Below the pieces are notes generated by a model. That model was not told where the DNA came from. It ran no database searches and was given only the letters and a program-made list of their open reading frames with translations. Source: Nitratireductor thuwali (GTDB lineage Bacteria > Pseudomonadota > Alphaproteobacteria > Rhizobiales > Rhizobiaceae). From it: 64,000 nucleotides of DNA. The position numbers and the translations under genes were made by a program. The stretch spans positions 2,478,001-2,542,000 of the forward strand of contig NZ_CP030941.1 in the NCBI RefSeq assembly GCF_036621415.1, given 5' to 3'. Each line of letters opens with the position of its first letter. Positions within the stretch are counted from its first letter, which is position 1. Of this stretch, positions 52,647 to 62,934 are shown one piece after another.

Positions 52647-53117
52647 TCAGGAGGCCGCCGCCTCGGCGCTTCCACTCACGCGGGCGTTGAAATCGGAGAA
52701 AAACTGGGCGGCGAGCTTCTTCGACGTAGACTGGATGAGGCGGCTGCCGAGCTGGGCCATCTTGCCGCCGACATCGGCCTTTGCCTTGTAGGAGAGGATG
52801 GTTGCGTTTGGACCATCCTCCTTCAGGGTCACGTCGGCCCCGCCCTTCGCAAAACCCGCGACGCCGCCCTTGCCTTCACCCGATATCGTATAGGAATAGG
52901 GCGGGTTGAGGTTCTGCAGCTCGACCTCGCCGTTGAACTTCGCCTTGATCGGGCCAATCTTGAGCGAGACGACCGCCGCGAACTCGGTGTCGGATTTCTT
53001 TTCGAGCTCCTGACAGCCGGGGATGCAGTCTTTCAACACGGCGGGATCGTTCAGACCTTCCCAAACGGTCTGCACCGGCGCCTCGATCCGTTCCTCGCCC
53101 TCGATCAGCATTGCCAT
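52647..53117 (-). CDS. SRPBCC protein of the CoxG (carbon monoxide dehydrogenase subunit G) family
   Basis: Protein of 156 residues with the CoxG signature: GEERIEAPVQTVWEGLNDPAVLKDCIPGCQELEK, VSLKIGPIKAKFNGEVEL and GSRLIQSTSKKLAAQFFSDF. CoxG helps membrane anchoring of CO dehydrogenase in carboxydotrophs, but stand-alone members are common and of unknown role; no coxSML genes are here. GGAGG lies eight bases before ATG 53117. It ends near the convergent glycosidase remnant. Confidence 0.85.
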   Translation of the reverse strand: MAMLIEGEERIEAPVQTVWEGLNDPAVLKDCIPGCQELEKKSDTEFAAVVSLKIGPIKAKFNGEVELQNLNPPYSYTISGEGKGGVAGFAKGGADVTLKEDGPNATILSYKAKADVGGKMAQLGSRLIQSTSKKLAAQFFSDFNARVSGSAEAAAS

Positions 53118-53244
53118 CGCCGTTTCCTCCGCATGTGCGCTTTCCAAGGGCTAAACCAGCCCGCCATTTATGTCCATAAGCTCAAAGGCGGTGGTCAAAA
53201 ACAAGCGCTGCGCCTTGCTTGCCTTTTTCGCCGCCCGCTTCGTT

Positions 53245-53284
53245 GCGTCATTCGCTACATACTCTGGTATGCGCCGAATGACGC
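53245..53284. repeat. 40-base hairpin downstream of the MocR gene
   Basis: GCGTCATTCG (53245-53254) and CGAATGACGC (53275-53284) pair perfectly, with an inner ATAC/GTAT. No T tract follows on the minus strand, so it is not a classic terminator. Confidence 0.5.
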
Positions 53285-53340
53285 GCCTTTCAGGGCGACG
53301 AAAATCCGGCGCTTTCCGCAGCACTTGTTCCGGCCACCGC

Positions 53341-54834
53341 CTAAGCCGCCGCAGACCGCCTTCCCGCGACCGCCGCCAGCTCGCGGATGCCCGGCTCGAT
53401 GTGCTGCAGGGCGATGGACGAGATGCCCAGCCGCATGAAAGGAGACGGTCTCTCCGGTCCATCGAAGAAGCGCGGGCCGGGCTCGACCAGCACCCCGCGC
53501 TGCGCCGCCGCCTTGGCAAGCTGGGTCGTGTCGGTGCCTGCGGGACCGCGCAGCCAGAGCGATGTGCCGCCCGGCACATCCGCCGACTGCCAATCGGGCA
53601 TATAGTCCCGGATCGCTCCGACAAGCCGCTCACGGCGTTCCTCGAACGCGGAGGAGAGCCGGCGCACCAGTGCATCGTGATGACCGAGCGACAGGAACAG
53701 GGCGACCGCGCGCTGGTTGTTCGCCGGCGGGTGACGCAGCATGAAGCGGCGCAACGCCCGCAACTCGGCCACGAGCTCGGCGGGGGCGACGATATAGCCG
53801 AGCCGCAGGCCCGGCGCGAGTGTCTTCGACATGGAGCCGACATAGATGACGCGGCCGGTATGATCGAGACCCTTGAGCGCTTCCTGCGGCGTCTCGTCGG
53901 CGAGCTGGCTGTCGTAGTCGTCTTCGATCACGACCCAGTCATTGGCTTCCGCCTTCTGCAGCAACGCCTCGCGACGGGCCCGGCTGAGCGGCATCATGGT
54001 CGGGCAATGGTGGCTCGGCGTGGTGAACACGAAATCGGCGTTGTGCGGGATGCGGTCGACGTCGATGCCGTCGCTGTCGACGGGAACGGGCAGTGTTTCG
54101 GCGCCGGCCAGCCGGAAGATTGAGCGGGCGTCCGGATAGCCGGGATTCTCCATCGCCACGCGCGCTCCGCGCTGCATCAGCAGCGTCGACAGCATGTAGA
54201 GCGCGTGCTGGGCACCCAGCGTGACGATGATCTCGTCGGGATTGGCGAAGATGCCGCGCCGTGGCAGGAGCCGGGCCTGGATTTGCTCGATCAGCAGCGG
54301 GTCGTCCTTGTCGACCATGTCGGCTGCCCAGTTGCGGATCTCCAGGACCGCCAGCGCCATGCGGTTGCACTCGCGCCATTCGGCGGTGGGAAAGAGCGTC
54401 GGGTCGAACTGGCCGTAGACGAACGGGTAGGACGACTGCATCCAGTTCTCGTTCTTGGGCGCATCCGGCATTTCGCTGGCGAACACCTGGCGCCGCGCTT
54501 TCCAGTCAATCTGGTTGGTGTTGCGCGCGCCCTTGCGGGGCGGGCGGGGCGGGGCCGCCAGGACCTCCGGATTGACGAAGTGGCCGCGCCTTTCCCTGGC
54601 GATCAGAAACCCCTGGTCGACCAATTGCTGGAAGGCCAGCACGACCGTCCCGCGCGCCACGCCCAGTTTGTCCGCAAGGATGCGGCAGGACGGCAGCGGC
54701 ATCGACGGAGCGATCTGCCGGTCAAGAATGGCCGATACGATCGCCTGGCGAATCTGCGCCTGGAGTGTCTGGCCCGAATCAGGGGAAATCTTGAAAAGGC
54801 CCGCCCAAAGGGCGGTATCGTTGCGTATTGGCAT
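53341..54834 (-). CDS. MocR-family (GntR HTH plus aminotransferase-like) transcriptional regulator
   Basis: Regulator of 497 residues. The N-terminal GntR winged helix reads AIVSAILDRQIAPSMPLPSCRILADKLGVARGTVVLAFQQLVDQGFL. A linker is followed by a fold-type I PLP domain with VTLGAQHALYML, EDDYDSQ and the PLP lysine in YVGSMSKTLAPGLRLGY. GAGAGG precedes ATG 54834. MocR proteins sense aminotransferase-type ligands; PdxR, GabR and TauR are examples. The regulated genes are not clear, as the divergent neighbour is pgi. Confidence 0.92.
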   Translation of the reverse strand: MPIRNDTALWAGLFKISPDSGQTLQAQIRQAIVSAILDRQIAPSMPLPSCRILADKLGVARGTVVLAFQQLVDQGFLIARERRGHFVNPEVLAAPPRPPRKGARNTNQIDWKARRQVFASEMPDAPKNENWMQSSYPFVYGQFDPTLFPTAEWRECNRMALAVLEIRNWAADMVDKDDPLLIEQIQARLLPRRGIFANPDEIIVTLGAQHALYMLSTLLMQRGARVAMENPGYPDARSIFRLAGAETLPVPVDSDGIDVDRIPHNADFVFTTPSHHCPTMMPLSRARREALLQKAEANDWVVIEDDYDSQLADETPQEALKGLDHTGRVIYVGSMSKTLAPGLRLGYIVAPAELVAELRALRRFMLRHPPANNQRAVALFLSLGHHDALVRRLSSAFEERRERLVGAIRDYMPDWQSADVPGGTSLWLRGPAGTDTTQLAKAAAQRGVLVEPGPRFFDGPERPSPFMRLGISSIALQHIEPGIRELAAVAGRRSAAA

Positions 54835-55005
54835 AGGCTTTCCTCTCGCGGCGCGGAGCCTAACGCCACGGAACTTGAACCGCAAGTCTGGCACAAGCCA
54901 TTGCGCCAAACTCCTTTTCCGGCGCGCCTTTTCTTTTCTTGAGCCAAGCCCTAATTTGCGCCGCAACCAGTGTGAAGTCTTTCGCCACCATGGGGTCTTT
55001 TTCAA

Positions 55006-56640
55006 ATGAGCGCATTCACAACCGCGCTGGACGCATTGCGCCGGCATCGCGAGGAACACCGGGATTTCGACCTCCGGGAGGCGTTCCGGGACGAGCCGGC
55101 GCGGTTCGAGCGGTTCTCCGCGCGCTTCGACGACATGCTGCTCGACTATTCCAAATGCGCGGTGACCGAAGAGACCTTCCTGCTTCTTGAGAACCTAGCT
55201 ACGGCAGCCGGGCTGGAGGAGCGGCGCGACGCGATGTTCGAGGGCCGCCGGATCAATGTCACGGAAGACCGCGCGGTTCTGCACACGGCGCTGCGCTCGT
55301 CCTCCGGCGCTTCGATCCGCCTGGATGGCCAGGAGATTTCGCGGGACGTGGAGGCCGTTCTGGCGGCAATGGCGCGATTTAGCGAAGGCGTGCGCGGCGG
55401 CTCTTTGGAGGGGGCGACCGGCAAGGCTTTCACCGATGTCGTCAATATTGGCATCGGCGGATCGGACCTTGGCCCGGCGATGGCGACGCTTGCGCTCGCG
55501 CCCTATCACGATGGTCCGCGGCTGCACTACGTCTCCAATGTTGATGGCGCGCATATCGCCGACACCCTCAAGGGGCTGGCGCCGGAGACGACGCTCTTCA
55601 TCGTCGCCTCGAAGACCTTCACCACAATCGAGACCATGACCAATGCCGAGACGGCGCGGGGGTGGGTAAAGGAGGCGCTGGGCGCGGAGGCGGTCGGCGC
55701 CCATTTCGCCGCCGTTTCGACGGCGCTCGACAAGGTCGCCGCCTTCGGCATCGACAGCGATCGCGTCTTCGGCTTCTGGGACTGGGTGGGTGGACGCTAT
55801 TCGCTCTGGTCCGCCATCGGTCTGCCGATCATGATCGCCATAGGGTCCGAGGACTTTCGCCGTTTCCTGCAGGGGGCGGAGGCGGTCGACAACCATTTCC
55901 GGGTCGAGCCGCTGCGCCAGAACCTGCCGGTTCTGCTCGGCCTCATCGGCTATTGGCACCGCGTTGCCTGCGCCTATCCCGCCCGCGCCGTCATTCCCTA
56001 CGACCAGCGGCTTGCCCGCCTGCCGGCCTATCTGCAGCAGCTCGACATGGAATCGAACGGCAAGCGCGTAACCCTCGACGGCGCGCCGGTGCAGACGCCC
56101 ACTGGCCCGCTGGTATGGGGCGAGCCCGGCACCAACGGCCAGCACGCCTTTTTCCAGCTTCTGCATCAGGGCACCGACGTCATCCCGGTGGAGTTCATCC
56201 TGGCGGCCAACGGGCACGAGCCGGCGCTGAAGCACCATCACGACCTCCTTGTCGCCAACTGCCTGGCGCAATCGGAAGCCCTGATGAGGGGGCGCACGCT
56301 GGAGGAGGCGACGGCGCAGCTTATCGCCCGTGGCATGGATGAGGCGAGGGCGGCCGAACTCGCACCGCACCGCGTCTTCCCCGGCAACCGGCCGAGCGTC
56401 ACCATAGTCTACGACAAGCTCGACCCCTTCACGCTCGGCCGCCTGATCGCGCTCTACGAGCACCGCGTGTTCGTGGAAGCCACTCTCTACGGCATCAACG
56501 CTTTCGACCAATGGGGCGTCGAGCTCGGCAAGGAACTGGCGACGGAGCTACTGCCGGTGGTGCAGGGCGACAAGGAAGCCTCCGGCCGCGATGCGTCGAC
56601 GGCGGGGTTGGTGGCGCATGTCGCTCGTCTGAGGAAGTAG
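55006..56640 (+). CDS. pgi: Glucose-6-phosphate isomerase
   Basis: Enzyme of 544 residues interconverting glucose 6-phosphate and fructose 6-phosphate. Signatures: [51 protein letters not shown], the catalytic Glu in [13 protein letters not shown], and the C-terminal [25 protein letters not shown] with the catalytic Lys. Length is normal for the proteobacterial type. The ribosome binding site is weak (TTTTTCAA before ATG). Confidence 0.97.
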   Translation: MSAFTTALDALRRHREEHRDFDLREAFRDEPARFERFSARFDDMLLDYSKCAVTEETFLLLENLATAAGLEERRDAMFEGRRINVTEDRAVLHTALRSSSGASIRLDGQEISRDVEAVLAAMARFSEGVRGGSLEGATGKAFTDVVNIGIGGSDLGPAMATLALAPYHDGPRLHYVSNVDGAHIADTLKGLAPETTLFIVASKTFTTIETMTNAETARGWVKEALGAEAVGAHFAAVSTALDKVAAFGIDSDRVFGFWDWVGGRYSLWSAIGLPIMIAIGSEDFRRFLQGAEAVDNHFRVEPLRQNLPVLLGLIGYWHRVACAYPARAVIPYDQRLARLPAYLQQLDMESNGKRVTLDGAPVQTPTGPLVWGEPGTNGQHAFFQLLHQGTDVIPVEFILAANGHEPALKHHHDLLVANCLAQSEALMRGRTLEEATAQLIARGMDEARAAELAPHRVFPGNRPSVTIVYDKLDPFTLGRLIALYEHRVFVEATLYGINAFDQWGVELGKELATELLPVVQGDKEASGRDASTAGLVAHVARLRK

Positions 56641-56660
56641 ACGCCGGCGGCGCGCCTCGC

Positions 56661-57488
56661 TCAAGCCGCCTTCGCCGCCAGCCGTTTCCTTATGCTCTCG
56701 ACATCGGCGCGCGGCGTCGCCGCGAACAGCGTCTTCGTGTAGTCGTGCTGCGGGTTCTGGAACACCTCGTCCCGCGTGCCGTATTCCACCGCCTCGCCGT
56801 AATACATCACCATCACCTCGTCGGCGATGTAGCGAACCACCGAAAGATCGTGACTGATGAAGACGAAGGTCAGGCCGAACTCGTCCTGCAGGTCGGCCAG
56901 GAGGTTCAGCACCTGCGCCTGCACCGACAGGTCGAGCGCGGAGACGGGCTCGTCGAGCACGAGCAGGCGCGGGTTGAGCATGAGGGCACGGGCGATGGCG
57001 ATGCGCTGGCGCTGCCCGCCGGAGAACATGTGCGGGTATCGGTTGAAGTGCTCGGGCTGCAGCCCGACCTTGGTCAGCATCGCCATGGCGCGTTCGCGCC
57101 GCTCGGCCTCCGGCACGTTCTCGTTGATGATCAGAGGCTCCATCAGCACGTCGCCGATCCGCTGGCGCGGGTTGAGCGAGCCGTAAGGGTTCTGGAAGAC
57201 GATCTGCACCTTGCGGCGCATGTCGCTGTCGAGCCGCTTCTTGGTTATGTCGACCTTGGCGCCGTCAATCAACAGCTCGCCCGACGTGGGCGCGTCGATC
57301 ATGGTGATGATGCGCGCCAAAGTGGACTTGCCGCAGCCCGATTCGCCGACGATCGCCAGCGTCTTGCCCTTCTCCAGCGTCAGATCGATGCCCTTGAGCG
57401 CGTGGATCGTGCGGCCGGCGCCGAACAGGCCGCCGCCGATATGATAGTCGCGGGTGATTCCGCGGGTTTCCAACACGATCTCGCTCAT
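56661..57488 (-). CDS. dppF: Dipeptide ABC transporter ATP-binding protein DppF
   Basis: ATPase of 275 residues of the OppF/DppF type, with Walker A GESGCGKST, Q-loop FQNPYGSLNPRQRIG, signature FSGGQRQRIAIARALMLNPRLLVLDEPVSALD and H-loop FISHDLSVVRYIADEV. A C-terminal tail after QHDYTKTLFAATP is the usual oligopeptide transporter extension. It is the last gene of the dpp operon and overlaps dppD by four bases. It converges with pgi. Confidence 0.93.
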   Translation of the reverse strand: MSEIVLETRGITRDYHIGGGLFGAGRTIHALKGIDLTLEKGKTLAIVGESGCGKSTLARIITMIDAPTSGELLIDGAKVDITKKRLDSDMRRKVQIVFQNPYGSLNPRQRIGDVLMEPLIINENVPEAERRERAMAMLTKVGLQPEHFNRYPHMFSGGQRQRIAIARALMLNPRLLVLDEPVSALDLSVQAQVLNLLADLQDEFGLTFVFISHDLSVVRYIADEVMVMYYGEAVEYGTRDEVFQNPQHDYTKTLFAATPRADVESIRKRLAAKAA

Positions 57489-58339
57489 GGCCGCGCTCCC
57501 GTGTAGGGGGCATCGTCGAGGGAGAAATCGACCATGGTGGGCAGGCGGTCGCCAGTGGCATTCTCAGGCAGGGCCGCAAGCAACGCCTTGGTGTAGGCGC
57601 TCTTGGGGTTCTCGAACAGCGAAAGCACGTCGGCCTCCTCCATCTTCCTGCCCTTATACTGCACGACTACCCGGTCGGCTGTCTCGGCCACCACGCCCAT
57701 GTCGTGGGTGATCATGATCATGCCCATGCCCTTCTCGGCCTGGATCGAGACCAGGAGGTCGAGGATCTGCCGCTGGATCGTCACGTCGAGCGCCGTGGTC
57801 GGCTCGTCGGCAATCAGGAGCTTTGGATTGCAGGCGATAGCCATGGCGATCATCACGCGCTGGCACTGGCCGCCCGACATCTGGTGCGGGAAGGCGCGCA
57901 GCCGGTCCGAAGCGTTGGGCAGGCCCACCGCCTCGAACAGTTCCACCGTGCGGTCGCGCCGCTGGCGCCTGTTGAGATCGGTGTGCATCTTCAGCGTTTC
58001 GTCGATCTGAAAGCCGACCGTGAAGCACGGATTGAGGCTGGCTACCGGCTCCTGAAAGATCATGGCCATGTCCTTGCCGACGATGCGCCTGCGCTCCGCC
58101 GGGGGCAGGTTGAGAATGTCCCGGCCGAGGAAGGTAACCGAATCCGCCGTCACCTTGGCCGTCCACGGCAGCAGCCCCATCACCGCCAGCATGGAGACCG
58201 ACTTGCCGGAGCCCGATTCGCCGACGATGGCCAGCACCTCGCGCTCGTTCACCGACAGCGACACGCGATCGACGGCGCGCAGCGTGCCGCCGGCAGTATC
58301 GAATTCCACGGTGAGATTCTTGATGTCCAAAAGGGCCAT
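57485..58339 (-). CDS. dppD: Dipeptide ABC transporter ATP-binding protein DppD
   Basis: ATPase of 284 residues: Walker [11 protein letters not shown]-loop [15 protein letters not shown], signature [32 protein letters not shown] and H-loop [10 protein letters not shown]. The C-terminal [18 protein letters not shown] region of the DppD/OppD family is present, although the usual cysteines of its Fe-S-binding tail are not seen. The signature has Cys where Arg is more usual (GGQCQR for GGQRQR). It starts two bases after dppC. Confidence 0.93.
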   Translation of the reverse strand: MALLDIKNLTVEFDTAGGTLRAVDRVSLSVNEREVLAIVGESGSGKSVSMLAVMGLLPWTAKVTADSVTFLGRDILNLPPAERRRIVGKDMAMIFQEPVASLNPCFTVGFQIDETLKMHTDLNRRQRRDRTVELFEAVGLPNASDRLRAFPHQMSGGQCQRVMIAMAIACNPKLLIADEPTTALDVTIQRQILDLLVSIQAEKGMGMIMITHDMGVVAETADRVVVQYKGRKMEEADVLSLFENPKSAYTKALLAALPENATGDRLPTMVDFSLDDAPYTGARP

Positions 58340-58341
58340 GG

Positions 58342-59268
58342 TCACGACCTTTTCAATTTGGGATCGAGCGCGTCGCGCAGCCCGTCGCCCATCAGGTTGA
58401 TGGCCAGCACGGTGATCAGGATGGCAAGACCCGGGAAGGTGACGACCCACCAGGCGCGCAGGATGAACTCGCGCGCCTCGGCCAGCATTGTGCCCCATTC
58501 CGGTGTCGGCGGCTGCGCACCCATGCCGAGGAAGCCGAGCGCCGCCGCATCCAGGATAGCGGTCGAGAAGGAGAGGGCGGCCTGGACGATGAGCGGTGCG
58601 GTGCAATTGGGCAGGATGGTCTTGAACATCAGCCGGAGATTGCTCGCGCCCGCCACCCGTGCGGCGGTGACGTATTCCCGGCCCTTTTCGGACATCACGG
58701 CAGCGCGCGTCAGCCGCACGTAATGCGGTTGCTGGACCAGCGCGATGGCGATCATCGCGTTGACGAGGCCCGGTCCGAGAATGGCGACGAGCACCAGCGC
58801 CAAAAGCAGTGACGGAAACGCCAGGATGATGTCCATCATGCGCATGATCACCGTATCGACGGCGCCGCGGAAATAGCCCGCCACCAAGCCGACGATGATG
58901 CCGACAGAGACGGCCACCGATACGACGACGACGCCGATGAACAGCGAGAAGCGTGCGCCATAGATGAGGCGTGAAAGCAGATCGCGGCCCACCGCATCGG
59001 TGCCCAGAACGAACGACCAGCTGCCGCCCTCTTGCCAGGCCGGCGGCAGCAGAAAGGCGCCGCGGTTCTGCATGCTGGGACTGTGTGGCGCGATGAGCGG
59101 CGCGAGCACCGCGATGACAACGATCGCTGCGAATATGTAGAGCCCGATGACGGCGCCGCGGTTCTGGCTGAAATAATACCAGAACTCCGCAAGCCTGGCC
59201 CGCCTTGTAACGGCGATGACCGTGCCGCCTTCCAGGCCGATGGCGGCGTTCGGATCTTTGGTGTTCAT
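58342..59268 (-). CDS. dppC: Dipeptide ABC transporter permease DppC
   Basis: Permease of 308 residues with six membrane segments. The N-terminal OppC_N segment (FWYYFSQNRGAVIGLYIFAAIVVIAVLAPLIAPHSP) is followed by the LGTDAVGRDLLSRLIYGARFSL signature. The EAA loop reads GREYVTAARVAGASNLRLMFKTILPN and the C-terminus PEWGTMLAEAREFILRAWWVVTFPGLAI. It follows dppB after two bases. Confidence 0.94.
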   Translation of the reverse strand: MNTKDPNAAIGLEGGTVIAVTRRARLAEFWYYFSQNRGAVIGLYIFAAIVVIAVLAPLIAPHSPSMQNRGAFLLPPAWQEGGSWSFVLGTDAVGRDLLSRLIYGARFSLFIGVVVVSVAVSVGIIVGLVAGYFRGAVDTVIMRMMDIILAFPSLLLALVLVAILGPGLVNAMIAIALVQQPHYVRLTRAAVMSEKGREYVTAARVAGASNLRLMFKTILPNCTAPLIVQAALSFSTAILDAAALGFLGMGAQPPTPEWGTMLAEAREFILRAWWVVTFPGLAILITVLAINLMGDGLRDALDPKLKRS

Positions 59269-59270
59269 GG

Positions 59271-60275
59271 CTAGTGCCTGATTCTTGGATTGATCAGACC
59301 GTAGAGCACGTCCACGATCAAGTTCACGATCATGATGATGGCGGCGATCAGCAAGAGCCCGCCCTGCACCACGGCGTAGTCGCGCTTGAAGACGCTGTCG
59401 ACCATCCACTTGCCGATGCCCGGCCAGGAGAAGATCGTCTCGGTGAGGATCGCCCCAGCCAAGAGGACGCCGACCTGAAGGCCGATTGTCGTGACCACCG
59501 GAATCAGTGCGTTGCGCAGAGCATGCAGCCCCACCACCCGGAGCGGCGGCAGTCCTTTCGAACGCGCGGTGCGCACATAGTCCTCACCTAAAACTTCCAG
59601 CATCGCCGAGCGCGTCTGGCGCGCAATGACGGCGAGCGGAATGGTGGCGAGCACCACGGTGGGCAGGACAAGGTGTGAAACGGCCGACTTGAAGGCCCCT
59701 TCCTGGCCCGAAAGCAGGCTGTCTATGAGCATGAAGCCTGTGACCGGCTGGAAGTAATAGAGCAGCGAGATGCGCCCGGAGACCGGCGTCCACTGCAAAA
59801 TGCCGGAGAACAGGATGATCAGCAGCAGGCCCCACCAGAAGATCGGCATGGAATAGCCGACGAGCGCCGTCCCCATGACCGATTGATCGAGCCACGAGCC
59901 ACGGCGGACGGCGGCGATGATGCCGACGGGAACCCCGATGACGATCGCCAGCATGATGGCGCAGAACGATAGTTCCAGCGTTGCCGGGAAAAGCGTCAGG
60001 AACTCCTGGAGGACCGGGCGCTTGGTAACGATCGACGTGCCGAAATCGCCCTGCAGCAGGTCTGTCAGATAGGTGAAATACTGCATGACCAGCGGCTGGT
60101 CGAAACCGTAGAGCGCCCGCAATTGCTGGTAGCGCTCTTCGGTCATGCCGCGCTCGCCGGCAAGCAGCATGATGGGATCGCCCGGCAAGAGGCGAATGAA
60201 CGAGAAGGCGACGATGGAGACCCCGATGAAGGTCGGGATCAGCAGCGCCAGCCGCGACAGAAAGAAGCGGAGCAT
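59271..60275 (-). CDS. dppB: Dipeptide ABC transporter permease DppB
   Basis: Permease of 334 residues with six membrane segments, opening with RFFLSRLALLIPTFIGVSIVAFSFIRLLPGDPI. The EAA loop is GEDYVRTARSKGLPPLRVVGLHALRNALIPVVT. ATG 60275 has GGTGA nine bases upstream; a TTG three codons earlier is an alternative. With DppC it forms the membrane channel. It is 60 bases downstream of dppA. Confidence 0.94.
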   Translation of the reverse strand: MLRFFLSRLALLIPTFIGVSIVAFSFIRLLPGDPIMLLAGERGMTEERYQQLRALYGFDQPLVMQYFTYLTDLLQGDFGTSIVTKRPVLQEFLTLFPATLELSFCAIMLAIVIGVPVGIIAAVRRGSWLDQSVMGTALVGYSMPIFWWGLLLIILFSGILQWTPVSGRISLLYYFQPVTGFMLIDSLLSGQEGAFKSAVSHLVLPTVVLATIPLAVIARQTRSAMLEVLGEDYVRTARSKGLPPLRVVGLHALRNALIPVVTTIGLQVGVLLAGAILTETIFSWPGIGKWMVDSVFKRDYAVVQGGLLLIAAIIMIVNLIVDVLYGLINPRIRH

Positions 60276-60335
60276 GAAACGCAATCACCGGCGACAGCTC
60301 TCGCTGCCGCCGGTTCCTATACTGGTCGGACGCGC

Positions 60336-61928
60336 CTATTCGGCGATGTCGACGCCTTCGAAGGCGTGACCGCCGAGCGGGTCCATCTTGTAGCCGGTGA
60401 CTTCCTTGCGCATGGGCATATGCACGACGGAGTGTGCGATGGTCGCCCACGGCGCCTCGCGCTTGAACACGACCTGAGCCTCTCTGTAGAGCTCCGCGCG
60501 CTCTTCCTGCGTGGAAAGCGTCTTGGCCTCCTGGATCAGCGCATCGAACTCCTCGTTGCACCACTGCGCGCGGTTGGCGCCACCCACGGCGTCGCAGCCG
60601 AGCAGCACGGCGAGGAAGTTGTCAGGGTCGCCATTGTCGCCGGTCCAGCCCAAGAGCACCGCGCCGTCACGGTCCACTGCCTTGGAGCGCTCCAGATACT
60701 CGCCCCACTCATAGGAGACGATCTCGACATCGACACCGACCTTGGAGAAGTCTTCCTGGATGAGCTCGGCCATGCGGCGCGCGTTCGGGTTATACGGACG
60801 CTGCACGGGCATTGCCCAGACCTTCATGGAAAGGTCGGTGACGCCGGCTTCCTCGAGCATCGCCCTGGCCGCTTCCGGATCGTACGGATCGTCCTCGATC
60901 TCGTCATTATACGACCACATGGTCGGCGGGATCGGGTTCTTGGCCGCCTGTCCCGCGCCCTGGAACACGGCGTCGAGAATGGCTTCCTTGTTGATCGCCA
61001 TGTTCAGCGCCTTGCGCACTTCCGTCTGGTCGAAGGGCGCCTGCTGCGTGTTGTAGGCGAGATAGCCGACATTCAGGCCTTCCTGCTCCTCTACCTTGAT
61101 CTCGTCGTTCGCCTTCAGGCTCTCGATATCGGCCGGATTCGGATAGGGCATGATATGGCATTCGCCGGCGAGCAGCTTCTGCTGGCGCACGGAGGCTTCC
61201 GTCGTGATGGCGAACACCAAGTCGTCGATCGGCTGCTTGCCGGCCCAGTAGTCGGGATGGGCCTTATAACGGATCACCGCGTCGGGCTGATAGGCCACGA
61301 ACTGGAAAGGACCGGTGCCGATCGGCTTCTGGTTGAGATCCGACTGATTTGCGTTCTCGGCCAGCTGATCAGCATACTCCTGGGAGAAGATCGAAGCGAA
61401 ATCCATGGCCAGATTGGCGATGAACGGGGCTTCCGGGCGGTTCAGCACGAACTTGACCGTGTAGTCGTCCACCTTCTCGATGGACTTGATCAGGTCCGGC
61501 ATGGACATGCCGTTGAAATACTCCCAGCTCGCACCCTCGACATACGCGTGATAGGCGTGGTCCTGATTGAGCTGCCGCTCGAAGGAGAACAGCACGTCGT
61601 CGGCGTTGAAATCACGGGTCGGTGTGAAGAAATCGGTGGTATGGAACTTGACGCCTTCGCGCAGCTTGAACGTGATCTCCAGGCCGTCGTCGGAAATCTC
61701 CCAGCTCTCGGCAAGGCCGGGAACCGTGTTGGTCGTGCCCGGCTCGAACTGGACGAGCCGGTTGTAGATCGGCTTCGACGAGGCGTCGAAGGTGGTGCCG
61801 GCGGTATAGAGCGCCGGGTCGAATCCTTCGGGGCTTCCCTCCGAACAATAAACCAGCGTCTTTGCGCTTGCCGCGCCACTCAAGATCGTGGCGGACAGCA
61901 ACGCTGCCGCAAACATTTTGCTTTTCAT
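60336..61928 (-). CDS. dppA: Dipeptide-binding protein DppA
   Basis: Periplasmic binding protein of 530 residues with a signal peptide (MKSKMFAAALLSATILSGAASA) cleaved before KTLVYCSEGSPEGFDP. The mature sequence follows E. coli DppA very closely in remembered blocks: TTFDASSKPIYNRLV, NPIPPTMWSYND, WAMPVQRPYNPNARRMAE and GWTGDNGDPDNF. E. coli DppA binds dipeptides and haem. It heads the dppABCDF operon, with GGGAG ahead of the ATG, and being first fits its need for excess over the membrane parts. Confidence 0.95.
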   Translation of the reverse strand: MKSKMFAAALLSATILSGAASAKTLVYCSEGSPEGFDPALYTAGTTFDASSKPIYNRLVQFEPGTTNTVPGLAESWEISDDGLEITFKLREGVKFHTTDFFTPTRDFNADDVLFSFERQLNQDHAYHAYVEGASWEYFNGMSMPDLIKSIEKVDDYTVKFVLNRPEAPFIANLAMDFASIFSQEYADQLAENANQSDLNQKPIGTGPFQFVAYQPDAVIRYKAHPDYWAGKQPIDDLVFAITTEASVRQQKLLAGECHIMPYPNPADIESLKANDEIKVEEQEGLNVGYLAYNTQQAPFDQTEVRKALNMAINKEAILDAVFQGAGQAAKNPIPPTMWSYNDEIEDDPYDPEAARAMLEEAGVTDLSMKVWAMPVQRPYNPNARRMAELIQEDFSKVGVDVEIVSYEWGEYLERSKAVDRDGAVLLGWTGDNGDPDNFLAVLLGCDAVGGANRAQWCNEEFDALIQEAKTLSTQEERAELYREAQVVFKREAPWATIAHSVVHMPMRKEVTGYKMDPLGGHAFEGVDIAE

Positions 61929-62164
61929 AGGATTTATCTCCCTGGTTCTGCGTCGGGCCGTTCCCAAAGGCCCGTTGAACCCTCATATAAGCAAAGTTCT
62001 CTTGGAGAGGGAACTCCCCTTGATGGAATTGGAGCAATAAAATTTCACTCTGGGCGAATATTGTTTCGCCGCGCCGGGAGCCAAGGGCACGCGTTTTGCC
62101 GCGTTCATGCGGGGTTCGGGCGGTTCCGTCCGGCCTGAAAAATGTTTAGGGACAGGAGGAAGAA

Positions 62165-62719
62165 ATGGACGATAGCTGGGTCGACGAGGTTCTGGCCTTC
62201 TGGTTTGAGGAACTGGAGCCGAAGGACTGGTTCGAAGGCAGCGATGCGCTGGACGACACTATACGCACGCGCTTCGGTGCGCTGCACGAGCGGCTGGCGG
62301 GCGGCCAGGTGCCGCCCGAGGTGATGGAGGAGCCGCGCACCGCGCTTGCCGCTGTGATCGTGCTCGATCAATTCTCCCGGAACATTCATCGGCGCAGCGC
62401 CAGGGCTTTTGCCGCCGACGACATGGCCCTGCGCATAGCCCGCAACGCGGTCGACAAGAAATTTGACGACGACATGACGCCGGAGGAAAGACAGTTTCTC
62501 TACATGCCGTTCCAGCACTCGGAGATTTCGGCCGATCAGGAACATTCCGTGATGCTCTTCAAGAGCCTCGGCGACGAGGAGGCCATCAAATACGCGGTCG
62601 AGCACCGCGACATCATCGAGAAGTTCGGCCGTTTCCCGCATCGCAACCGGGCGCTGGGGCGCGAAAGCACGCGGGAGGAGATCGCCTTTCTCGAGGGCCA
62701 TGTCGGCTTTGGACAATAG
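62165..62719 (+). CDS. DUF924 family protein
   Basis: All-helical, TPR-like protein of 184 residues. Its signatures are VLAFWFEELEPKDWFEGSDALDDTIRTRFG, LAAVIVLDQFSRNIHRRSARAFAADDMAL and YMPFQHSEISADQEHSV, ending FPHRNRALGRESTREEIAFLE. The family is widespread in proteobacteria and eukaryotes with no established function. It is preceded by AGGAGGAA and stands alone between dppA and the acyl-CoA ligase. Confidence 0.9.
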   Translation: MDDSWVDEVLAFWFEELEPKDWFEGSDALDDTIRTRFGALHERLAGGQVPPEVMEEPRTALAAVIVLDQFSRNIHRRSARAFAADDMALRIARNAVDKKFDDDMTPEERQFLYMPFQHSEISADQEHSVMLFKSLGDEEAIKYAVEHRDIIEKFGRFPHRNRALGRESTREEIAFLEGHVGFGQ

Positions 62720-62886
62720 CTGCTCCTCGGCACCGGAAGGCGATGCTGGCGCCCAATCCTGCCGGTCGCCGCTTCCACCGATTGCCCTTGCTAGAGGGCA
62801 TGGGCTGGAAATACACTGCCGTGAAAGTTGCGGTACGACGGCCTGCGCACCCTTGGCAAAGATAGGATGTAGCGCGGCCCAGAAAA

Positions 62887-62902
62887 TTGACGTAAACGTG
62901 AA
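62887..62902 (+). promoter_or_regulatory. LiuR-like palindrome upstream of the acyl-CoA ligase gene
   Basis: TTGACGTAAACGTGAA is a near-perfect palindrome (TTGACGT / ACGTGAA, one mismatch) 33 bases before the start. It resembles the TTKACGT-n2-ACGTMAA sites of the MerR-family regulator LiuR, which controls branched-chain amino acid and fatty acid catabolism genes in proteobacteria (from memory). Confidence 0.45.
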
Positions 62903-62934
62903 CGTTAGACTGCCAGGCATTCAGGGAGGAAGAT

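Noticed and set aside
53151..53843. Minus-strand frame running from the MocR gene to 53151
   Set aside because: It overlaps the MocR C-terminal coding frame and has Arg-rich shadow composition; the last 60 residues look protein-like but no start or family supports it.
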